Positions 31,664 through 42,580 of a stretch of 64,000 nt of DNA are shown here, piece by piece. A model generated the notes under the pieces. The model searched no databases, was not told where the DNA came from, and was given only the letters and a program-made list of their open reading frames with translations. Numbering within the stretch: the stretch's first letter is position 1; each line of letters begins with the position of its first letter. Source of the DNA: Exobasidium rhododendri (Eukaryota > Basidiomycota > Exobasidiomycetes > Exobasidiales > Exobasidiaceae); contig CP110630.1 in the NCBI GenBank assembly GCA_026210745.1, forward strand, positions 1,426,001 to 1,490,000. The letters are read 5' to 3'. A program made the position numbers and the translations under genes.

Positions 31664-32114
31664 AGTTGTTCAGGAGATTTCCGCTCTCATGTCTTTCTTA
31701 CGTATGCAATTTTACACATACTCACACTTTCTCTAATGTCTTTCACTCACGATTGAGCTCGCTTTGATATGCTTTTGTAGAATGACCTCTCGTCTCCACC
31801 GCCACCAGCCTGAATCAGGTCGTCTCAATCGACAAGCGCATGACTCGCCAAGTCGTGGTGGAGGACGAGGTGGCCACGCGAGAATCTCTTGGATTTCTTT
31901 AGACCCTTCGCCTGATAGTAGAGGAATAGCCGGGGATAGTTTCTTTCTTCTTGAGCTTGACTTTGGGCTTTGAGATAGCACTTTCTCTAGTGGAAAAGGA
32001 AAGCTCGGCCGTCTTCTTTTTGCTCAACGCCGCTCTTGCGCCAGTTCCAAGGCATTCCGTCACCTACTCACGACACCCCAACTAAGGTTCCAGTCCATTG
32101 ACTGAGCTGCAAAC
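31664..32114. other. Gap GRX5-PRS with a small minus-strand open frame
   Basis: 451 bp. On the minus strand, 32063-31899 is open (about 54 codons, Lys/Ser-rich, ending TIRRRV then TAA). It has no ATG and would need an upstream exon. I recognise no family and treat it as unproven. The rest probably holds the GRX5 3' and PRS 5' untranslated sequence. Confidence 0.3.
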
Positions 32115-32241
32115 ATGCCCGGGGTCAACTCGATCAAGCTGCTGACTGGGAATAGCCATCCAGAGCTGGCTCAAATGGTAGCAGATAGGTAAGGAGGACA
32201 GTGCGATGCGGTGTAGGCTGTTCCAGGACACCTGGGAGGGG

Positions 32242-32284
<43 letters not shown>

Positions 32285-33738
32285 CTAACCTTCTCCACTC
32301 CTTTCCTCGCACCTTCTCTCTCTTTGCTAGACTGGGCATCCAGGTGACACCATGCATCTGCAAGAAGTTTGCCGATCAGTCCATCGATGTTCGGATTGGA
32401 GCTTCTGTCCGAGATGAAGACGTTTTTGTCCTTCAGACTGGTAATAGTCCGTACGTGGATCCTAACGATTGCCTGATGGAGCTCTTGATCATCATCAGTG
32501 CATGCAAGACAGCCTCTGCCAGAAGGATCACTGCAGTCATCCCTTCCTTTCCATACTCAAGACATGACAAGAAGGACAAATCCAGGGCTCCGATTACTGC
32601 CAAATTGGTCGCCAACATGATAACTGTCGCTGGTGCTAATCATGTCATCACTATGGACTTGCATGCTAGCCAAATCCAAGGATTCTTTGACATACCGGTC
32701 GACAATCTCACAAGTGAGCCAAGTGTAGCCCGTTATATTCGAACAAGAATACCCGACTATCGAAACTGCATCATTGTCAGTCCAGATGCTGGAGGTGCGA
32801 AAAGAGCTACGTCATTGGCCGATTTGCTTGGTGTGGACTTTGCCTTGATCAATCGCAACAGAAAGAGGGAACAAAATAGAAAGATTCGCGCTTTGCAACG
32901 TCAACAGCAAGGTCTGAGTACGCAATCTTCATACAGCGACTTACGATCAGGTGCAAGCACACCCATGTCGAACAGTTTCATTGTTGATCATACCGATCCT
33001 GCGATTGCTGGGTGTAATGATCGTCTATCAAAGGCTGCTGGAAATTCAGCGATTCGCTCCGCTAGTAATAACTTGAGAAGTGTAAACGACGAATTGGACG
33101 AACTGTCTCTCTCTGAAAAGCAACACAAAGTACGAAGTGGAGGATCCAATCTACGTCATGAAACTACCATGTCTGCTGGTCTTGAAGCGCAGGCGAGACT
33201 ATCGAGAGAAGTCTCGCCTTCTGCCATTCGACCCAGCACGCCTTTAGCTAACGGAGTTTATGTGGGAGACCGAGGCGAGTGGATGACGATTGATGAGCAT
33301 GGACATCGAGTCACTGCCGGGAGCGTCTCCAATACACCGAGTGGTAAAGCAGACGAAGAAGACTATGAAGAGACGAAGATGGAGATCCTCGTTGGAGACG
33401 TAAAAGGCAAGACTGCTATCCTGGTGGATGATATGGTCGACACCGGTCGCACGTTAGCGCTTGCTGCCAAGACTCTCAAGGAAGCAGGAGCGAAAGAAGT
33501 GTACGCTCACATCAGTCATGGACTTTTGAGCGGCAAAGCGACGGAACTGCTACGAGTGCTTAGCCTTGAAAGGTTAGTGGTCACCAACACTATTCCCAAC
33601 CTGGACAAAGCCAGGGAAAGCAATGGCAAGCTTGAGATCATGGACATAAGTGCCGTGGTGGCGGAAAGTATTCGAAGGACGCACAACGGAGAGTCAATTT
33701 CACTACTCTTCCAGGAGGATGCCTCTGTGCTCCTGTAG
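32115..33738 (+). CDS. PRS5: Ribose-phosphate pyrophosphokinase with large insert
   Basis: Makes PRPP from ribose-5-phosphate and ATP for nucleotide, His and Trp synthesis. Exons 32115-32188 and 32331-33738 encode 493 aa. Family blocks: MPGVNSIKLLTGNSHPELA, PSFPYSRHDKKDKSRAPI, MDLHASQIQGFFDIPVDNL, VSPDAGGAKRATSLADLL and the PRPP loop AILVDDMVDTGRTLALAA. Between FALINRNRKRE and MEILVGDVKGK there is an extra Ser/Arg-rich segment of roughly 170 residues. Yeast Prs1 and Prs5 also have non-homologous inserts, and total length is near Prs5, so the symbol is tentative. Intron 1 carries a long (GA)n tract. Confidence 0.9.
32245..32280. repeat. (GA)n microsatellite in PRS intron 1
   Basis: About 18 GA units lie within intron 32189-32330 of the PRPP synthetase gene, on the side of the donor. 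Confidence 0.88.
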
Positions 33739-33907
33739 TACTCCGCTCTTCTATACTTTCTCTTTTTCAAAACTTTCATTCTAGTGAAGGAGCACTATGT
33801 GAGTCTATCCAAAATTGTGGGTCGCTTGGACTCTGATCTTGGACGTTGGCAGATTTATGTTGTGACACGGCCCGATCATTGCTTATATATACGGAAAAAG
33901 AGGATTG

Positions 33908-33932
33908 AGAAAGAGAGAGAGAGAGAGAGAGA
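33908..33932. repeat. (GA)n microsatellite
   Basis: A GA-rich run lies between the convergent PRS and SDR genes, downstream of both stop codons. Confidence 0.75.
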
Positions 33933-34011
33933 CGCACGCACACGGCTGTGAAAGGAAAAGCGGATGCCAGGACACCTACACAGAACTCGATTCTCTTCTG
34001 ACTGCGTGTCT

Positions 34012-35051
34012 CTACTTCTGTTGCTGCTTTGATGCTCGTAGCTTGGTAAATGTATCTTGAACTTCCTTCGAGTCACGCAAAGATTGATCTTGACCCATGA
34101 GCCTGCGAGACAGAAAGCGAACAAGGCTTCTAGGGCCGAACCGTGTGGTAAAGGCGGCCACGTTGTTCAAATAACCAGGAATGATCAAAGGCCTGTTGGC
34201 GTCTAGAGCACTGAGAGTTGCCTGTACCACATGATCGCACGTATCCAATGGAATCAGCACGCCACCTTTGTTTGCTCCCTCTTTTGTCCAGATCTCGCTG
34301 GCACATGGACCAGGCAGTGTGCAGACGATGGGCAGATCACACCCGATGTTGCGCTGTTCTTGATACACTGACTCTGACAGGAAGAGGACGTATGCCTTTG
34401 TAGCAGAGTAGAGTGCCATGGAGGGTATAGGAGTAAAGGCAGACATGGAAGAGACGTTGATGATACCAGACAAGCCGTACTTTGTACCTTTACTTTGCTC
34501 TCGAAGCTTCTCATGTTCCGCTTTTATGATGGGAAGGTAAAGGCTCATGAGCTCGGTGAGGACTGTGATGTTGAGTGCAATTGTCTGCAGGAAGTGATAC
34601 GAAGCAGACTCAGCGATAAATACAAATCAGTCCAGAAGGCCAACTACGCAATACACACCCTTTGTATAGTGGCAAAGTCTATCTCTTCATGGTTGCCTCC
34701 GGGTGCCATTCCGGCATTGTTGATAAGCAGGGAGACGCGGAGATCCTGATAAGCAGCGAAAATTCTAGTATCAGTGCTTCCCATGTCATCTTATTGGCTA
34801 CCTCTGTCTCTCCTTACCTTTGTCCTTTCGACTATCCTCTCAGCCGATCCAGGCGCTGACAGATCCTCCACCAAGACGAGCGACTTTACATTCACTAGCC
34901 CTGCAGCGACCTTGTCTAGCTTCGCCTTTGTCCGCGCTACCAGAATCACATTGTGCGTCTGCCTTTGATCGAGATGTTGAGCGAATACCTCGCCTATTCC
35001 TTCGCTAGCACCTGTGACAATCGCCCAAGTTCGTTCGATGTCTAACGTCAT
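34012..35051 (-). CDS. Short-chain dehydrogenase/reductase
   Basis: NAD(P)-dependent oxidoreductase with a Rossmann fold. Exons 35051-34818, 34745-34659 and 34584-34012 encode 297 aa. The cofactor motif TGASEGIGE is near residue 15. LLINNAGMAPGG is the NNAG motif. The catalytic set is NVSSMSAF then YSATKAYVLF (YxxxK). LPGPCASEIWT is the substrate-loop PG motif. It has no N-terminal membrane anchor, unlike the 3-ketoacyl-CoA reductases it otherwise resembles, and the substrate cannot be predicted. The second intron donor is GTGTGT. Confidence 0.88.
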
Positions 35052-35596
35052 GCTGCTACCGACGCAAGAGGGTGGTGTGCAATCTTCTGCCAGATATGCC
35101 GAGGTTTGTATGCGGGGCTGTCAATCTGACGAGCTTTCAAATTCTCGGACAATTTAATTTTGACGATTCTTGTGTCACTTTCGGACTTCGGACGAGATAG
35201 GCCCTAGAGACTCCATCTGTGATCCAAGGGCAGGAGATAACCCTCTATTCGCGTCGCCGCTGATCAGTGGATAGTTGCAAGGCATCATCTTAAGCGTGCT
35301 TCGATGGGCTGTCCTCCTTCCTTTGTCGGTCAGGGCTTGGAAGCCTTGGCTTAGACACAGCGTCAGGATCAGAGCGGGTGTTTGCTTGTGACCGCGGACG
35401 GTTGTGCCTCGCGTGGTGTTCTAATAATGTATTTTTGGAATTGATCTGAGACAGATCTGCAGGGGCACAGCTTCCGTGCGCACCGATGGAGTTGATGATG
35501 CCTTGCCGTATTTGACCTCTTTGAAACATTTCCAAGACGTATTTGACGGAGTCGTCCTTAGGCGTCTTTCTCCCTCACACCAAGCCATCCTAGACA
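35052..35596. promoter_or_regulatory. Divergent promoter region SDR / LSB1-like
   Basis: 545 bp between divergent starts. A minus-strand frame of about 80 codons (35529-35290), rich in Ser/Arg/Pro/His, has an internal ATG but no family match. I regard it as chance. Confidence 0.3.
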
Positions 35597-36868
35597 ATGA
35601 CAGACGCTCAAGCGCAGGATGTAGCTCTGAACATCTTGGGGCAGTTGGATTTGCTGGTAGAACACGGGAAGTTGCAGGGTGAGTGCTCAGCTCGGATGGC
35701 CACGAGACGGAGGAGGGAGCGAAGCGCGAGAGCGTACGATGATTGACACCCAGGTCACGTCATCTCCACTCTGATCACTATGCTACATTCAGCTCATCAG
35801 ACTCTTGACATCCGCTCGCATTTAGAGGCACTTGCACGACCTCGCCCACCACCTATAGTCGGTCGTAAACCACCCACCATTCCACAGAGTACCTCCCTAA
35901 GGCAATGCAAAGCGATCTGGTCTTATTCTGGTGCAGAAGCAGATGAGCTGACATTCGAAGAGAATGATCGGATTGAGATCATAGAAGAGGTGGACGCAGC
36001 TTGGTGGAAGGGATGCGTCGTACACGCAGATACAGGTAGAAGTCAGGCAGGACTTTTCCCGAGTAATTATGTGGAGAGCATTCAAGAGGTTGCACTTCTT
36101 TCCAAGTCACCACCGCCTCCAGCAAGGAATGTGCCCCCAATCTATACTTCTCCTATACACCCTGACCAGTCTTCAACGTACAATGATGACAAGCAACAGC
36201 TGCAGGGCTATCATGGTCAATTGATGACGATGCCTTCACCGTATAGTAATCAAAATCACAGTAGTCTTGGTCCACCTGCATGGCAGCCTGGAGTTGCTCG
36301 TTGGTCCTCTGGAGCTCCCCCTGCTGCCATACCTGCACCGCCTCCTTCTCAGGCTGGATACGCATCCCCCTCGCCATCTTCTCACGGTCCTCCTTCACCG
36401 GCCCCGAGCAACACCGGATATTATCAGCAAGTGGCAACTCAGGGTCCGTCTGACCAACAACCTCACAGTTCACAGCAGCCAGTAGTGCAAACTATGGAAG
36501 AGAGAAAGAAGCACGAAAAGGTGAGAGAAGCATGATCAGGAAGCCTTTCCTTACCCCTGTCCCAGTGGGACTACGAAGATGAGTGCTAAGATCTCCCTTT
36601 CCTCAACTTGTAATAGCTTAAGAAATTTGGAGGTCGAATGGGACAGACAATGGCAGGAGGCTTTGCTGGTGAGTGCTGTAGAGAGTGGGAGAAGATGGCA
36701 ATCTGCCACACCGTCTTCTGAAATGTGTTCATTACTATTTTGTCACTAGGCGGTATTGGCTTTGTGAGTAGTCTTCGTGTGCTGCTGTGGCATGGTGATG
36801 GTTTCTTGTCTTTTAATGTCCTTCTTCATCGTCTTCACTAGGGAATCGGATCTCATCTCTTTGACTGA
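35597..36868 (+). CDS. SH3-domain protein of the Lsb1/Pin3 family
   Basis: Yeast Lsb1 and Pin3/Lsb2 bind the Las17/WASP actin nucleator and affect prion formation. Five exons (35597-35678, 35754-36520, 36617-36668, 36750-36763, 36842-36868) encode 313 aa. One SH3 domain: LRQCKAIWSYSGAEADELTF, IIEEVDAAWWKG and GLFPSNYVE (residues about 70-130). A Pro/Gln/Ser-rich region follows. The C-terminus, HEKLKKFGGRMGQTMAGGFA and GGIGFGIGSHLFD, is the Gly-rich end typical of the family and is assembled from three small exons, one of only 14 nt. Confidence 0.88.
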
Positions 36869-37095
36869 TAGAGCAAGCTTTCTTTCGTCTATACTTACAT
36901 CTGTATAACATAATTTATAGTTCTTTTTCTTATAGATCGTAGTCTTATAGTCACTCACTGTGAACAGACCCTTGGTCGTTGAGCTCGATCTCTAGTAATA
37001 TCGGGGAAACACAATCATGGCTTGCTGATGATACAAATAGTACATATGTTCTCGTCTATGGATCCCTCCCTCTCGCTCTCTACCCCGCCAGCATT

Positions 37096-38646
37096 TCAGC
37101 AGACTCCGCTCATCTTTGGAAAGCCAAAGTCATCGGTACGACGAAGAACGACATTGCCAGTGCTGTGCTGTACGTACCCTTTCAAGTAGCCTTGGTCAAT
37201 AAGACTGGCGACGACGCATTCGACATCATCGATCTCTAAGGTAGGGTCATGCCAGGCCAACCTTGCCATCGGAAGAAAGGCGCTTAGCTTTAGAATTGGC
37301 GGTGGAGACTTGCCATTAGATTGTGGTACTATTCCAGCCGACAGTCTTGCGATCAGAAAGCTGTTCAGGTGAAATGGGAAAGCAAGGGAAGATCTTGACA
37401 TAAGCTGCAGATTTGAACCAAAGCACAGATGCCTACTCACCTCCTTCTCATCAAATTCCGCCAGATTCCAATAGCAAGCTTCTCCTTCAAGAGCAAGAAA
37501 TTGCCTCTTTTTCGATGCCAGTCCCGCCACCTTTCCAGTTCAAGATCGACTTGATAGCCATTGCCACGTCGAATGCTTTCGATCAGGTTTTGAAACGGGC
37601 CATCCAAAGAAGCAGAAACTAGCAAAGAAGGGGTCGGGTAGATGCCTAGTATGAGAGAAGCAACAACCAAGTGAGTCAAGATAAGTCGCTTGTTGTGCAT
37701 GTTTGCATTCGTGCAATGATCAAACGCCCACCGCAATTCGGTGTATGCCTTTCGGATCCGATGTTGAGAGAGTCGCAGCCTGCCTAGATAGTACTTGTAT
37801 GCCACTCGATCAGCCACACAGTAGCAGCTCATTCCGCTGTCTTCTTCTTCTCCTTCCCTCTCTCTGGCCAACGTCTTGTTTTCTTCACCAGCAAAGTTAC
37901 GATTGAGAGATAGAGCATTCTCCACCGAGCCCAAAACGGTCTCACACAGTCGAACATTCTTCAACTTAAAGTAACAGCGAAAGCTAGCATTGGCAAGCCA
38001 TAGTACTTCTGCTCGCTTCGTCTTCTCGCCAGGAAATGGTGATCGATCGATGGCAGCGATGCCTGTACTTCTGGAGATCTTAGACACAGCATCTGTGACG
38101 CATGACTGATTCGTGTCGGCCTTGCAGTCATCAGTTGCAATGGCCAGCAGTATTAGAGTCGTTCCAACGTACCGGAGCGTTGGTCCAAAAAAGGGCGACT
38201 CTTGCGCTTGGAACACGAGTGAAGCCTTAGTGTACACGTCGGCCCATTTTGCATATGCTCCTTCTAGTCTAAGCAACGATTCTTCACCTCTCCCTGCATT
38301 CTTGCCAAGCTCCGAAGCATCATCAAATTTACTGACGTACTCCAGCAGCGAGACAAAGAAGGCGTTGGCACGCTCCGGCGAAGGAATGGAGGCTTCTTTC
38401 GCTACGACTTGCGAGTACTCAGCCTTGTTACCTAGCTGATAAAGAGGAGTGTTGCCGACTTTGATTAGCTCGCCTGCCTCTGCAATGTCTTGAATTACTC
38501 ACCTGCCTCAAGCTACTTTGGAGCTGAGAATGACTGCTCGAATCGCCCTTCACCACCGACGCGAGATGCCTTGCGTCGTCTTTCCGCACCTTCCAGGCTT
38601 GACGGAGATCATGCAGAAAGCTCTGTAAGGGTGCCGGCAGCGACAT
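37096..38646 (-). CDS. CSN12: PCI-domain protein Csn12 (Thp1/PCID2 type)
   Basis: PCI protein of the Csn12-Thp3 / TREX-2 type, linked to mRNA processing and, in yeast, the COP9 signalosome. Exons 38646-38503, 38435-37441 and 37360-37096 encode 467 aa. Motifs: KRAEVLWLANASFRCYFKL, RVAYKYYLGRLRLSQ, YTELRWAFDHC, NKRLILTHLVVASLILG and, in the winged-helix end, DDVECVVASLIDQGYLKGYV. The first intron is 67 nt (38436-38502); a nearer AG would leave only 25 nt and is rejected. CSN12 and the PCID2/Thp1 paralogue are similar, so the exact orthology is uncertain. Confidence 0.85.
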
Positions 38647-38876
38647 GGAAGTCTAACATGAAGGGTACGTACGATACCAGGCTAGATGGTACCTCTGAGA
38701 AGGCCTCTCTTGAGAAGAAGTGTCACACACGTGAGATCGCGGTAACCCTAGCCCTTTCTTTTTTTGCCCGTTAATGCGCTCTACCAGAAGGCTATTGATA
38801 CTCTACGCGTCTGAGGATGGCCTAGGTGTCTACCGCACCTTTAGGCGTTGGTCACCTCGACAAAGACGAAACTCAA

Positions 38877-39823
38877 ATGCCAGACGATTTTTCTCGGATC
38901 GACGTCTCGGAGCGAGAGGATGTCTCATATCTTTTTGAGCTGATCAGGGAACATGCGATTGGATTGGTGAAAGAGAGTCTCAAAAAGGAAGGAAAGGGGG
39001 AGAAGTCTAGGGCGCTAAAGTATTGTGAAAAGGCAGTTGATCAAGTGAGTAACGATGATATTCCATCGGGAGACGAAGTTGTTCATCGGCTTTCGGGGAT
39101 CCGCTGACGATGCAATAATGCATGCTCAAACTATACTCGACAGTGGATTGCATCTGCTCGGTCAAGCTTGGAGCCCAATCTCACTATCAATGGCAATCCT
39201 TTCTCTCAAGATGACGCAGAGAGTGAGCAGGAGAGGTCGATTGTTACGACAGCCGCGCAAGACTGATGCTGATACATTTTGGTTACTGGTGCCACAGTGG
39301 AGCCTTTTGATCAAGCCTTATCGCAGAGAGTGCAGCACCTCACAGAGCAGTGTGATAATCTGACAGCGCACGTAATTGAGGCACGAAAGACTCTGCCAAG
39401 TCGTCGAGCCGCGGCGTTACAGGCAAGGTACAAGCTTACAGACGAGCGACAGAAGAAGATCGATGCAAGGAGGCGGACAGTTGAGGAAGACTTCCAACAT
39501 GCGCAAAGTGTGCCGAAAGCAAGCTTTGATATATGTGAGTGAGGGAATTGTGAGACCATGCATCGGAAACTAACTCTTCTTCAATATCAGCCATTCTTGA
39601 ACGAGCAGAAGAAGTCAAGAGGACGCTTGGGTCATCTGTGAATGGCATCGAAAAGCTGGCTGTGGTAAGTAGATGGGGAGGTTGCAAGTCGAAGCGAAGA
39701 AGTGACTTGTTCATTGAAAATAAACTTCTCTTTATGTAGACACTCCTAGAGCAATCGTCAGCCGCCGACGAGCAGGCAAAGTTTGTCAAGAGATTGAGGA
39801 CAATGTCAGCATCGAACCCTTGA
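38877..39823 (+). CDS. MIS14: Kinetochore Mis12-complex subunit Mis14/Nsl1
   Basis: Subunit of the MIND/Mis12 complex linking centromeric chromatin to the Ndc80 microtubule binder. Five exons (38877-39044, 39144-39222, 39298-39534, 39591-39664, 39740-39823) encode 213 aa. The best marker is EPFDQALSQRVQHLTEQ followed by LTAHVIEARKTLPSRRAAAL, matching the Mis14 core. The protein is mostly coiled-coil. The start ATG gives MPDDFSRIDVSE; a more upstream non-ATG frame was not used. Divergent from CSN12 with CACGTG at 38728-38733. Confidence 0.82.
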
Positions 39824-39980
39824 AAGCTCTGTCCGGATCGCAATTGTACACCTATCGTTCTCCATCGCAATTGTAACAATACTGCTATATTATGTTATCG
39901 TCATCGTCATTATCATCAGATCTACTAGCAAAGACTGGACGGCTTGATCAACATTTCAGGGCCCCCACCAGACAAGATCT

Positions 39981-40620
39981 TTAGCCGACCCGTTTCTTGA
40001 CGTCATGCTCAAAAGCCTTTGCTTCCGACTTGATATCGCTGCCGAGAGACTTGGCCTCTGACTTGATATTGCTAGCCGTACGCGATGCTGAATTCTCTGC
40101 GTCCTTTACTGCACTCAAGATCGGGGACTTGCCTTGTTCTTGTTTATAGCTGTGAAGAAGGAATCGGGAAAAAAGGTCAGTTGAAGAGCACTGAAGTCCT
40201 TCTACATTCTCTTCTTCAGTACGAACGCATAGATTCGGTATAGCTGTGCAACTCCTGTAAGACCAACGAAGAAATTCACAGCGGCTAGGCTGTAATTGAC
40301 GGGAGTGATGACGAGCGAGTACCGGACCCAAATAAGACCTGTAGCTGCCAGTGCCGTATTCTGACCGACGGAAAGATTCTCAGCGGGTCTCCCAAGGTCT
40401 TTGACGCCTGCTGCTACCAAGCACCACTTCATCATCGGAGCCCAAAAGAACACTGAGATGGTGATGAAATAAAAAAGAGGAGAGTATACTAGGTGAGACT
40501 TCCAATCGCGGGCCTACCTTGCTCTTGACCTGACTTGCAACCTCACGACTCACCTGTCTTTGGGCCCGCTGGGTGGTTCATAAAAGCCTGGAATTTCGAT
40601 GAAGAGCCTGCAGCCGCCAT
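39981..40620 (-). CDS. MPC2: Mitochondrial pyruvate carrier subunit 2
   Basis: Forms the inner-membrane pyruvate importer with Mpc1. Exons 40620-40554, 40452-40206 and 40149-39981 encode 160 aa. FMNHPAGPKT then, across the intron, VFFWAPMMKWCLVAAGVKDL are diagnostic, followed by RPAENLSVGQNTALAATGLI and a C-terminal membrane span ending YRIYAFVLKK. The extra C-terminal tail of about 55 residues is built from near-repeats (NIKSEAKSLGSD, DIKSEAKAFEHD) and should be a charged amphipathic helix. The last donor is GTAGAA, weaker than the others; without splicing the protein would stop two codons later. Confidence 0.9.
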
Positions 40621-40969
40621 CGTGTCTAGTGTCGATGGGTGTCACGGTCACTGATGGATAGCAAGAGTTCCACTTGGAGGGTACTTTGATAGCTGGAGTG
40701 TTTAAAAACTCAAAGACGCACTCAATCTGCCTATTATTCGGTATGTCGGTGGGCCCCAAGAAGCGACCGAGGAGAAGATTAGCGTCTGACCACGTGTTCG
40801 ACACTGGATTCAACGTCGTCTTTAGGTGGGAGAAAGGTAGGGTTAAGATGAAATGAAAATGAGGGACCGGTTGAGCGTGGTGAAGTAGCCGCCGCCGCCT
40901 TGTGTTGTTGTTCCCACTCATCTCGTCTATCTACGTCTTTATTGGTCGACCTCTCGACGACGCTCCGAG
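40621..40969. promoter_or_regulatory. Divergent promoter region MPC2 / PEX10
   Basis: 349 bp between divergent starts, with CACGTG at 40791-40796. No coding exon seen. Confidence 0.35.
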
Positions 40970-42455
40970 ATGCCCGACGATAATGCAAGGGCTTCCACAT
41001 CAGCGCTCGATACAAGCCCAGGTCTGAGGCAGGCATCCTCTTCCGAGTCGACAAGCACACGACCCCAATCATTGTCATCTGTTTACCGCCCAAGATCTGC
41101 TTTCTCATTCCCAAGAGCTGCTCAGCCGGAGATCGTTCGAGCATACCAGAAAGATGCCTACTATAGAGAATTACTTCAGACCCAAGTGCAAGACGTAGTT
41201 AGAAGTCTGCTCGGTAGTCGTGCTTTGTTTGCGCATGCTAACATGATCAGCTTCCTGGGTAGCGTCACCTACTTCACCTTGAGCACCTTGGGAGGCGCTC
41301 AGACTCTAGGGGAAGAATATGTCAATTCAATGATGACGGAAGGAAAGACAGGAAGAATTGTTGGTCTAAGAAGAAGGATCGCATTCATACTTTTTCATAT
41401 TGTCTCACCCTTCTTGGCGTCGAGAGCTTATTCAGCCGTTCGAAGAAGGATCGTTGCATCAGATCAGCTTCGAGGCCAAGTTCTTCACAGAGCTCGTCTC
41501 CGTGCGGCAGCAGTGGCGTCGCGACAGCAAAATGGACAGCAGCAGACATCCAAGCAGCCTCAGGCTAGTGTGATGGATCGTCTGCTTGGATGGCTGGCCA
41601 CAAGATTGCCATCACTTGAGTCTGTTAATTCATCAGATGGCTTGTTGACCTACCTTAGCGCCGCTCACTTGGCACTCTTCTATCTAGGTGGAAAGTACTA
41701 TTCAGTCGGGCAACGAATGTCAGGGACGAGATACATCAGCACGATATCCAGAAGACCAGGCGCCAAGCCGCCGTCATATGAGGTGCTGGGTTTCCTTCTC
41801 GGTATTCAGCTACTTGTGAAGGCTCTACTTCGAGCGAACAAATGGCGAATCGAATTCAAAAGGGCAAAAGAGGAAAAGGCAACAGCGACCGTACTAGCAG
41901 AAAAGGAGGATGGTGAAGAGAGGCACGGCAGCACCAAGACTGTGAAAGCAAAACAGTACAACGTAGTGACAATCGACACCACCCAGTGGAGTCACCAGAC
42001 CAGTCCACCAACAAAGGTACCGAGCAAAAAAGAAAGACGGCAGGTGCCTCTCACCTTTCCCGATCCGGATGCTCTGCCCTCTGCTCAAGATTTGGGCCTG
42101 CCTAGTAATGTCGATCGCAATCTCTTAGAAGCAGCGAGAAAATCATCAAAGATTCGAGCGGCGGAATTAGAATCTATCAGCGAAAGCCTGCTCAAGTGTA
42201 CACTATGTATGGAGAGGAGGGAGCCGCAGAAAGGTACATCTGCAGTGACAGAATGTGGTCATGTGTTTTGTTGGGATTGCATTGTTGGCTGGAGCAAGGA
42301 GAAGGTGAGGGAAAAGAGTACGAGGGAGAATGGCGACCGGAAAGATGATTACTGACGTCGCCCCTGGTCTCACATTGACTTGCTTGCAGCCCGAGTGTCC
42401 CCTGTGCCGTCAATCGCTCAATCCAAGCCACCTGCTTCCCATCTACAACTTCTGA
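40970..42455 (+). CDS. PEX10: Peroxisome biogenesis RING E3 ligase Pex10
   Basis: Membrane RING-finger subunit of the Pex2-Pex10-Pex12 ubiquitin ligase that recycles the Pex5 receptor. Exons 40970-42304 and 42390-42455 encode 466 aa. The N-terminal Pex2/Pex12 domain includes QPEIVRAYQKDAYYRELLQ and several hydrophobic segments. The C-terminal RING is CTLCMERR, ECGHVFCWDCIVGW and, after the intron, CPLCRQSLNPSHLLPIYNF. All zinc ligands are present only in the spliced form. Confidence 0.95.
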
Positions 42456-42580
42456 AGTGAACTGTTGTTTTAATACATATGAAGGTAGTAATATGGCCGT
42501 TCATCAGAGGTTCACAGGATCATGTCTAGCGTCGAGAAGAGGAGAATCGTCGGAGTCAGAGAAGAAGCAGACCGTCCACG

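Noticed and set aside
38478-38502. 25-nt intron in CSN12
   Set aside because: Too short to splice; the next AG gives a 67-nt intron with a good branch site and keeps the frame.
38826-38876. Upstream extension of MIS14
   Set aside because: The open frame there starts with GTG, and the first ATG in frame is 38877.
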